From positions 1-14,038 of the forward strand of contig CAMLHU010000025.1 in the NCBI GenBank assembly GCA_946479825.1: a stretch of DNA of 14,038 nt, given 5' to 3'. Source of the DNA: an uncultured Gemmatimonadota bacterium (GTDB taxonomy: Bacteria; Gemmatimonadota; Gemmatimonadetes; Gemmatimonadales; GWC2-71-9). The notes below the pieces were generated by a model. That model had not been told where the DNA came from, ran no database searches, and saw nothing but the letters and a program-made list of their open reading frames with translations. A program made the translations under genes and the position numbers. Shown here in pieces: positions 1 through 5,473 of this stretch. The first letter of the stretch is position 1, and every line of letters begins with the position of its first letter.

Positions 1-374
1 CGACCGCCGACCAGATGTACGACGCGTCGCTTCAGCAGCTCCGGCTCGGCAGCGTGCGGACCGCGCGGATGGGCTTCACCCAGCTGCTGCAGCAGTATCC
101 CCAGAGTCCCCGGGCCGCCGACGCCACCTACTTCGTGGGCGAGTCGTGGGCCGCCGAGTCGCCTGACTCCGCGGCGCGGTACTATGGGCTCGTGGTCCAG
201 GGCTTCCCCAAGTCCCCCCGCGCCGCCACGGCGCTCTACAAGCTCGGCCTTCTCGCGGAGAACCGGAAGGATCCCGCCTCGGCGCGTGGGTACTATCAGC
301 GCGTGGTGCAGTCCTATCCGAACACCGACGAGGCCGCGCTCGCCCGCGACCGCCTCAAGACCCTCGGCCGTTAG
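1..374 (+). CDS. ybgF: YbgF/CpoB-like Tol-Pal TPR protein, 3' part only
   Basis: This is the C-terminal part of a tetratricopeptide protein whose 5' end lies outside the window. The frame is open from base 3, and the ATG at 15 is probably an internal Met, because the residues before it (TADQ) continue the typical start of a YbgF TPR domain. About three TPR units are visible, with the YbgF-like pattern of 'YPxSPxAxxAxYxxGE' followed by 'FPKSPRAATALYKLG' and 'SYPNTDEAALARDRL'. In known systems YbgF/CpoB is periplasmic, binds TolA and coordinates outer-membrane constriction with peptidoglycan synthesis. The stop (TAG, 372-374) is 18 bases before the tatC start, so the two genes are probably cotranscribed. 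Other periplasmic TPR proteins, such as BamD-like ones, have similar repeats, so the name rests on repeat pattern and position. Confidence 0.75.
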   Translation, partial: TADQMYDASLQQLRLGSVRTARMGFTQLLQQYPQSPRAADATYFVGESWAAESPDSAARYYGLVVQGFPKSPRAATALYKLGLLAENRKDPASARGYYQRVVQSYPNTDEAALARDRLKTLGR

Positions 375-392
375 GCCGCCCGGAGCACGCCG

Positions 393-3300
393 ATGAGCGG
401 GCCCGCGGGCGAGATGTCGTTCCTCGAGCACCTCGAGGAGCTGCGCTGGCGCATCCTCAAGTCGGTGGCCGCGCTCTGCGTGGGGTTCCTCGCGGGCTGG
501 TGGGCGGTGGACCGGTTCCAGCTGGTGAGCGTGCTCAAGGAGCCGATCGCGCCGTACCTGCCCAACGGGCGGCTCGCGGTGCTGAGCCCCACCGAGCCCG
601 TGGTCATCGTCCTCAAGCTGTCGTTCTTCGTCGGGCTCATCCTCGCCTCGCCGGTCATCCTCTACCAGATCTGGGCGTTCCTCTCGCCTGCGCTGTATCA
701 GCGCGAGCGCCGCACGCTCATCCCGGCCCTGGTGATGGGCCTGGTGCTGTTCCTGACCGGCGCGGTGCTCGGCTACATCTTCGTGGTGCCCCAGAGCCTC
801 CGGGTGCTGTTCAGCTTCGGCTCGGACGCATTCGTCAACGTCATCACCTACCAGGAGTATTTCGACTTCATCCTGCAGGTGACGCTGGCGCTCGGGCTCT
901 CGTGCGAGCTCCCGCTCGTCATCATGATCCTCGCGAGCCTCGGGCTCGTGACGCCGAAGGGGCTCAGCAAGTTCCGCCGGTTCGCGATCATCCTCTCGAT
1001 GTGCGCCGGGGCCATCCTCTCGCCGGGCACCGACGTCATCACGATGATCATCATGACCCTGCCGCTCGTCCTGCTGTACGAGGTCGGGTTCCTCGGCACG
1101 GTCGTCATCTCGCGGCGCCGGGCGCGCCGGATGGCCGCCACCGCCGCGATCATCATCGGCGCGCTGGCCCTGGCGTGGCCGGGGAAGCTGTCCGCCCAGA
1201 AGCCGATCCCCCCGCGCCTGCGGGGCGGGGCGGCCCCGGCGGCCGTCCGGGCGCGCCTGCCGGGCGACACCACCCAGGACACGCTGCGCGCCCGGGCGGG
1301 CCAGCCCATCGACACCGCCCAGGCCCGGCGCCTCGGCCTGCCGACGGCGCCGTCGGGCTCGTTCCAGCCCCCCGATTCGATCGTGGCCGCGCTCCTGGCC
1401 CGGCCGGGATATGTGTCCACCCGGTTCCGGTCGGATTCCGCCACGATGCTGGCCCGCGACCGCCGGATCCGCCTCTTCGGGTCCGCCGCGACCGAGCGCG
1501 AGGGGTCGACCCTCGAGGCCCGGGCCATCGACTACGAGGAGCAGAGCTGCATCCTCGACGCCCGCGGCGACCCGAAGATGTTCGGGAACGGATCCGTCCT
1601 CGTGAGCGAGGGCCTGCGCTATGACACCTGCCGACGGCGCGCGGTGGTGAGCCAGGCCCTCACGAGTTTCCAGGAGAACGGCGCCAACTGGTTCCTCCGC
1701 GGCGACCTGGCCCAGGACTCGAGCTCGGCCCGGCTCTACGCCGCCTCCAGCAACATCACGAGCTGCGACCTCCCGGTGCCGCACTATCACTTCGCCGCGC
1801 GCGAGGTGAAATGGATCTCCAAGAACGTGCTGGTGGCCCGCCCCGCCGTCCTCTACGTGCGGGACGTCCCGATCCTCTGGCTGCCGTTCATCTTCCAGGA
1901 CGGGCGCCCCGGCCGCCATTCGGGCATCCTGGTGCCGCACTTCGGGATCAGCGACATCGTCCGCCCGACCCCGACCTTCAACCGGTCGGTGACCAACGCG
2001 GGCTACTACTGGGCGCCCAACGAGTACGTGGACCTGACCGCTCGGCTCGACTGGTACGCCAACCGGTACGTGCAGTACGGCCTGGCGGGCCAGTACCGGT
2101 GGCTCGACCGCTTCACCACCGGGTCGGTGGCCTACAGCCGCCAGGTGGAGGACGCCGGGAGCTCGAGCACGCAGATCGTCTGGAACCACCAGCAGAACTT
2201 CGACGTCAACACCACCCTCCGCGTCAACCTGAACTACGCCTCCAACTCGCGGGTGGTGACCTCCAACGCGGTGGACCCGCTCCTCACCACCCAGCAGATC
2301 CTGAGCGCCGCCAACTTCTCCCGCCGCTTCGCGTGGGGGACGGTGACGCTGGGCGGCAACCGGCGCCAGAACCTGAACGACGGGAGCGTCACCCAGCAGT
2401 TCCCGGCGCTCACCGTGGTGCCGGCGCCGATCGCGCTGTCGCGCTCGGTCACCTGGTCGCCGGCGCTCACCTTCACGCAGGACCGGCAGCTCGGCTTCCG
2501 CGGCGCGTCGGTGCCGGTGTTCCTCCCGGGGGGCGCGCTCGACACCCTCGGCGCGACGGTCAACACCCGCAGCACCACCTTCAACCTCGACACCCCGCTC
2601 CGGTTCGGCGACTTCACCTGGCGGAACTCGCTCGCGTACCAGGACCAGCTCACCGACCAGCGCCAGACGGTGACCTTCCGCCAGCCCGACCTCAGCACCC
2701 CGGACCCCAACGATTCCACCACCGTGACCCGGGTGTACGACGGCAACTTCTCCACCGGGCTCGACTGGCAGACCGGCGTCAACCTGCCGCTGCTCTTCCG
2801 CGGCAGCTGGAAGCTCCAGCCGACGGTGGGCGTGGCCAACGCCACCGGGGCGGGGCCGTTCCTGCTCCGCAACCGGAACACCGGCGGCTCGTTCGTGCGC
2901 CAGGGAAAGCGGTTCCAGTTCTCGCTCAGCTCGGCGCCGACCTTCTTCGGATTCGTGAACCGCGGCATCGGGCCGATCGCCCGGATCCGCCACAGCATCC
3001 AGCCGATCATCTCGTACAGCTACAGCCCCGCCGCGAGCGTGCCGCTCGACTACGCCCGCGCCGTGGCCGCCCCGGGGCAGGCGCCGCAGCTCACGAGCCC
3101 CGCCACCCAGCTGATGTCCATCGGGCTCAACCAGGTCTTCGAGGCCAAGGGCCGGCCGCAGCCCGGCGACACCTCGGCCGAGCCGCAGGTGAAGAAGTAC
3201 CGCCTGCTCAGCATCAACACGAGCTCGATCGCCTACGACTTCGAGCAGGCCAAGCGGCCGGGCCACACCGGCTGGGTGACGCCGAGCATCACCAACGCCT

Positions 3301-3938
3301 TCCAGACCGACCTGCTGCCGGGATTCACCGCGTCGCTCACCCACGACCTCTGGAAGGGGCAGGTGGGGAGCGACACCGCCCGGTTCGACCCGTTCCTCAC
3401 CAACGTGAGCCTGAGCTTCGCGGTCTCGGGGGGCACCTTCCGCAGCATCGGCCGGCTGTTCGGGCTGGGCGGCCCCGACACCGGCCGCCGGAGCGCCAGC
3501 ACGGAGCCGCCGCCGCCCAACTACGTCGCCGAGGCCTCGGCGGCCCCGCGCCCGGGATACTTCGGGAGCATGAGCCAGTTCGGCGGGCGCGGCGGCGCGT
3601 TCTCGGCCAACGTCAACCTGACCGTCACCCGCACCCGCCCGTCCGCGCTCAGCCTCACCACGCCGACGTCGCAGGAGAACCTCGGCTTCAGCACCACGTT
3701 CTCCCCGACGCCGTTCTGGTCGGCGTCGTGGTCGTCGCAGTACAACATCACCCAGCACCGGTTCGAGTCGCACATCGTCCGGCTCGAGCGCGACCTGCAC
3801 GACTGGAAGGCGTCGTTCAACTTCGTCCAGAACGCCAACGGGAACTTCGCGTTCTTTTTCACGATCTTCCTGACCGACCTGCCCGACATCAAGTTCGACT
3901 ACAACCAGACCACCCTGCAGCCGTCCACGTCTCCCTAG
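393..3938 (+). CDS. tatC-lptD: TatC-LptD fusion: Tat translocase subunit joined in frame to LPS-assembly outer-membrane protein
   Basis: One 1181-residue frame holds two complete proteins. Residues 1-246 are TatC, the multi-spanning receptor core of twin-arginine export. Its hallmark residues are visible: E16 in HLEELR, the YQRERR loop with E105, E172 in CELP, D214 in SPGTD and E230 in LLYE, with six hydrophobic spans. Residues 247-268 are a Sec-type signal peptide with an RRRARR n-region and probable cleavage LSA-QK. A Pro/Ala-rich stretch follows to about 360, then an OstA/LptA-like beta-jellyroll (about 360-460, Cys386, Cys413, Cys458) and a beta-barrel to the end with the LptD signature HSGILVP (509-515). 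LptD places LPS in the outer leaflet. The start at 393 has GGAG seven bases upstream; Met8 (414) is an alternative. There is no stop between the halves. The 913-residue LptD half could also start at ATG 1131, but no clear ribosome-binding site precedes it. Confidence 0.85.
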   Translation: MSGPAGEMSFLEHLEELRWRILKSVAALCVGFLAGWWAVDRFQLVSVLKEPIAPYLPNGRLAVLSPTEPVVIVLKLSFFVGLILASPVILYQIWAFLSPALYQRERRTLIPALVMGLVLFLTGAVLGYIFVVPQSLRVLFSFGSDAFVNVITYQEYFDFILQVTLALGLSCELPLVIMILASLGLVTPKGLSKFRRFAIILSMCAGAILSPGTDVITMIIMTLPLVLLYEVGFLGTVVISRRRARRMAATAAIIIGALALAWPGKLSAQKPIPPRLRGGAAPAAVRARLPGDTTQDTLRARAGQPIDTAQARRLGLPTAPSGSFQPPDSIVAALLARPGYVSTRFRSDSATMLARDRRIRLFGSAATEREGSTLEARAIDYEEQSCILDARGDPKMFGNGSVLVSEGLRYDTCRRRAVVSQALTSFQENGANWFLRGDLAQDSSSARLYAASSNITSCDLPVPHYHFAAREVKWISKNVLVARPAVLYVRDVPILWLPFIFQDGRPGRHSGILVPHFGISDIVRPTPTFNRSVTNAGYYWAPNEYVDLTARLDWYANRYVQYGLAGQYRWLDRFTTGSVAYSRQVEDAGSSSTQIVWNHQQNFDVNTTLRVNLNYASNSRVVTSNAVDPLLTTQQILSAANFSRRFAWGTVTLGGNRRQNLNDGSVTQQFPALTVVPAPIALSRSVTWSPALTFTQDRQLGFRGASVPVFLPGGALDTLGATVNTRSTTFNLDTPLRFGDFTWRNSLAYQDQLTDQRQTVTFRQPDLSTPDPNDSTTVTRVYDGNFSTGLDWQTGVNLPLLFRGSWKLQPTVGVANATGAGPFLLRNRNTGGSFVRQGKRFQFSLSSAPTFFGFVNRGIGPIARIRHSIQPIISYSYSPAASVPLDYARAVAAPGQAPQLTSPATQLMSIGLNQVFEAKGRPQPGDTSAEPQVKKYRLLSINTSSIAYDFEQAKRPGHTGWVTPSITNAFQTDLLPGFTASLTHDLWKGQVGSDTARFDPFLTNVSLSFAVSGGTFRSIGRLFGLGGPDTGRRSASTEPPPPNYVAEASAAPRPGYFGSMSQFGGRGGAFSANVNLTVTRTRPSALSLTTPTSQENLGFSTTFSPTPFWSASWSSQYNITQHRFESHIVRLERDLHDWKASFNFVQNANGNFAFFFTIFLTDLPDIKFDYNQTTLQPSTSP
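1131..1196 (+). other. Internal signal peptide and possible secondary lptD start inside the fusion
   Basis: ATG 1131 is codon 247 of the tatC-lptD frame. It begins a hydrophobic stretch (MAATAAIIIGALALAW) that ends in PGKLSA, followed by QKP, which has the form of a signal peptidase I site after A268. The positively charged n-region (RRRARR) is the C-terminal cytoplasmic tail of TatC. Since TatC ends in the cytoplasm after its sixth span, this segment would insert as a seventh span with its C-terminus outside. That is the right orientation for cleavage and release of LptD. The region upstream of 1131 is GC-rich without an AGGAG-like element, so independent initiation is possible but not well supported. 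Confidence 0.6.
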
Positions 3939-3944
3939 GGAGAC
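3929..3944. repeat. 16-bp perfect palindrome centred on the lptD stop codon
   Basis: GTCTCCCTAGGGAGAC reads identically on both strands, and the TAG stop (3936-3938) lies in its centre. With no spacer it would give at most a six- to seven-pair hairpin with a very tight loop. No T-run follows, so it is not a typical intrinsic terminator. It could be a protein-binding dyad, a weak terminator or transcript-end stabiliser for the tatC-lptD message, or chance. The next 113 bases to the lipoprotein start hold this palindrome and the sigma-54 site below. Confidence 0.5.
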
Positions 3945-4007
3945 ACCCCGGCCCGCGCGGTGGGGAAGAACGTCAGATAACACAACGACTTAGCCGCGCC
4001 CGACCGG

Positions 4008-4024
4008 TGGCACGCCTCCTGCTT
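4008..4024 (+). promoter_or_regulatory. Sigma-54 (RpoN) type -24/-12 promoter
   Basis: TGGCACGCCTCCTGCTT closely matches the RpoN consensus TGGCACG-N4-TTGCW. The -24 half is perfect, the -12 half differs by one base (CTGCT instead of TTGCT), and the GG and GC dinucleotides are separated by exactly ten bases as required. The predicted start near 4034 leaves a leader of about 24 bases that contains the AGGA ribosome-binding site (4046-4049) of the lipoprotein gene. No sigma-70 type boxes were found in the same gap. No enhancer-binding site was recognised upstream. Confidence 0.55.
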
Positions 4025-4057
4025 GGTCGTCCGCGTCCCTCAGCCAGGAATCCCGGT

Positions 4058-5185
4058 ATGCGCCGCACCCTCGTGCTGCCGCTCCTTCTGTTCGCCGCCG
4101 CCTGCGGCGGCTCCGACTACATCTCCGGCCCCTCCGGCGGCGGCACCGCGCTGCCGCCCCCCGGGCACCTGACCTACGTGGTGGACCCGACCGGGACCGA
4201 CACCGTGCCGAGCGGGATCCTCCTCAAGTGGGACTTCGACACCCTGCCGGGGCTCGCCTACTGGGCGGTGTATTCGCGGCCGGCCGTCGGGGCGAGCTGG
4301 GGCCTCCGCGCCCAGACCACCTCGCCCACGTTCCACGACCAGGGGGCGCCGAGCGCCCAGTACTACGTGACCGCGGTGGACCAGTCCGGCAACGAGAGCG
4401 CCCCCAGCAACGTGGTGACGATCGACGAGGCGCTCGCCCTCGCCGCCCCGGAGTCGCTCTACACCACGGCGCTCAACGGCGGCGTGGCGCTCACCTGGAC
4501 CGACAACGCCTACCTCAGCGACCCCGGCGCCTTCCTGCACTACCGGGTGTACAGCGCGAGCTACAATCTCGACCAGAACAGCTGCGGCACCTGGTACGTC
4601 GAGGGGACCACCGTCTCGCCGGAGTTCGCGGTCGGCGTGCTCACCAACGGCCAGCCGCGCTGCTTCGCGGTGACCGCCGTGGACACGCTCGGCTACGAGA
4701 GTCTCTGGTCGCCGATCCAGCAGGACACGCCGCGGCCCGACGCGCACGACGTGGTGGTCTACGCGGCGCAGGCGCAGGTGGCGGGGAGCGCCTTCCGCTT
4801 CTGGACCGACCTCAACGCCGACGGCCTCGCCGAGAACAACGAACTCGGGCTTGCGTACGACAGCACCAGCGCCGCCGCCGACTTCAAGGTGGACCGGGAC
4901 ATGAGCGGCAACCTCTGGCTCACGCCGGTCCGGTCCGGCACCCAGGTGCTCGACTACGGCGCGGTGACCGACGTGTCGGACGTGCACTACGCCCCCGCCT
5001 CCGGGTACATCACCACGGCGGTGCAGGCCAAGCCGGGGGAGGCGTACATCTTCTCGATGAACGGCGGCGACGGCTTCGCCCGCTACGGCGCGGTCCGCGT
5101 GAGCCACGTGGGGCAGACGTTCCTGATCCTGGATTGGGCGTACCAGACCGATCCGGGGAATCCGATGCTGGTGGCGGGGAGGTAG
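4058..5185 (+). CDS. Putative lipoprotein with two fibronectin type III domains
   Basis: This 375-residue protein starts with MRRTLVLPLLLFAAAC, a lipoprotein signal with lipobox AAAC and acylated Cys16. A Gly/Ser/Pro-rich tether leads into two FnIII-like domains (about 31-127 and 132-227), recognisable by the 'YYVTAVDQSGNESAPSN' and 'CFAVTAVDTLGYES' strands. Cys176 and Cys202 in the second domain could form a disulfide. The remaining 150 residues or so are not a domain I recognise. They include DLNADGLAENNE (251-262), which fits an EF-hand or dockerin-type calcium loop with Glu at position 12. The start has AGGA eight bases upstream. A location on the periplasmic or surface face of the outer membrane is inferred. 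The substrate or partner is unknown; FnIII domains suggest binding to a polysaccharide or protein. The stop codon merges into a G-rich repeat array. Confidence 0.85.
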   Translation: MRRTLVLPLLLFAAACGGSDYISGPSGGGTALPPPGHLTYVVDPTGTDTVPSGILLKWDFDTLPGLAYWAVYSRPAVGASWGLRAQTTSPTFHDQGAPSAQYYVTAVDQSGNESAPSNVVTIDEALALAAPESLYTTALNGGVALTWTDNAYLSDPGAFLHYRVYSASYNLDQNSCGTWYVEGTTVSPEFAVGVLTNGQPRCFAVTAVDTLGYESLWSPIQQDTPRPDAHDVVVYAAQAQVAGSAFRFWTDLNADGLAENNELGLAYDSTSAAADFKVDRDMSGNLWLTPVRSGTQVLDYGAVTDVSDVHYAPASGYITTAVQAKPGEAYIFSMNGGDGFARYGAVRVSHVGQTFLILDWAYQTDPGNPMLVAGR

Positions 5186-5242
5186 GGGTCAGGGGTCAGG
5201 GAATCAGGGGTCAGTGGTCAGTGGTCAGGGGGTCAGTGGGGC
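5185..5242 (+). repeat. G-rich heptamer array (GGGGTCA-like)
   Basis: About seven head-to-tail copies of a 7-8 base unit begin on the last base of the lipoprotein stop codon: GGGGTCA twice, GGGAATCA, GGGGTCA, GTGGTCA twice, GGGGGTCA, then GTGGGGCA. The first four G-runs (5185-5210) meet the simple G3+N1-7 rule for a G-quadruplex on the plus strand. The array is the inverted counterpart of the C-rich array at 5362-5417. Confidence 0.85.
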
Positions 5243-5250
5243 AGTGCGTT

Positions 5251-5327
5251 GTCATCCTGAGGGAGCGCAGCGACCGAAGGATCTCTCTGTGGTCTCCGGA
5301 GGGATCCTTCGCTGCGCTCAGGATGAC
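5251..5327. repeat. Dispersed-type hairpin repeat (GTCATCCTGAG ... CTCAGGATGAC)
   Basis: The left arm (5251-5283) and right arm (5303-5327) are inverted copies. Both carry GTCATCCTGAG, CGCAGCG and AAGGATC read inward, and the left arm has two four-base insertions. The loop region (5284-5302) can extend the stem weakly. In other frames this repeat gives peptides such as 'ILRCAQDD' and 'SFAALRMT'. I recognise these as common spurious translations in bacterial databases, so it looks like a member of a widespread palindromic repeat family of MITE/REP type. It contains no gene. Its function is unknown; the RNA form could be a strong hairpin on either strand. Confidence 0.8.
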
Positions 5328-5361
5328 GCACCCTCCGCCCCTCCGCCCGTCCGACCCACGT

Positions 5362-5417
5362 CCCCTGACCCCTGTCCCCTGACCCCTGTCCCCTGTCCCC
5401 TGACCCCTGTCCCCTGA
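5362..5417 (-). repeat. C-rich heptamer array, inverted copy (CCCCTGA/CCCCTGT)
   Basis: Eight exactly phased 7-base units, CCCCTG followed by A or T, run without a break (A,T,A,T,T,A,T,A). On the minus strand these are GGGGTCA and GGGGACA units, that is, the inverted form of the array at 5185-5242. The minus strand meets the G-quadruplex rule with eight G4 runs separated by three bases. The bases between the hairpin and this array (5328-5361) are C-rich and irregular. Confidence 0.85.
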
Positions 5418-5444
5418 CCGCCCCCGGTCTCTGCTACTCCCCCG

Positions 5445-5466
5445 CCCCCCCCCCGCCCCTTACAAT
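5445..5466 (+). promoter_or_regulatory. hutH promoter candidate: C10 tract and TACAAT -10 box, leaderless arrangement
   Basis: TACAAT (5461-5466) matches the -10 consensus at five of six positions and ends seven bases before the hutH ATG, so transcription would start at or beside the A of the ATG. No Shine-Dalgarno sequence precedes the start, in keeping with a leaderless message. A run of ten C (5445-5454) lies just upstream, within the spacer. No convincing -35 box was found at the expected place (about 5438-5443), which weakens the call. Confidence 0.4.
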
Positions 5467-5473
5467 TCCGCGC

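Noticed and set aside
1104..1140. Twin-arginine signal at the TatC-LptD junction (SRRRAR)
   Set aside because: It lacks the x-F-L-K part of the Tat motif, and LptD barrels are exported unfolded by Sec. The arginines fit a TatC tail or signal n-region.
500..1624. 374-codon frame inside tatC-lptD in another phase
   Set aside because: Arg/Pro/Gly-rich shadow translation. The overlapping frame encodes TatC with all conserved residues.
1811..4057. Upstream extension of the lipoprotein frame through the lptD region
   Set aside because: The product is Pro/Arg/Gln-rich nonsense until the ATG at 4058, which has a ribosome-binding site, a signal peptide and a lipobox. The rest is a shadow of lptD.
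5214..5417. Small frames over the repeat island (for example products with ILRCAQDD or SFAALRMT)
   Set aside because: These are the well-known spurious translations of a palindromic DNA repeat and have no start context or domain.
5185..5417. CRISPR array
   Set aside because: The repeat units are only 7-8 bases and contiguous, with no spacers, and there are no cas genes.
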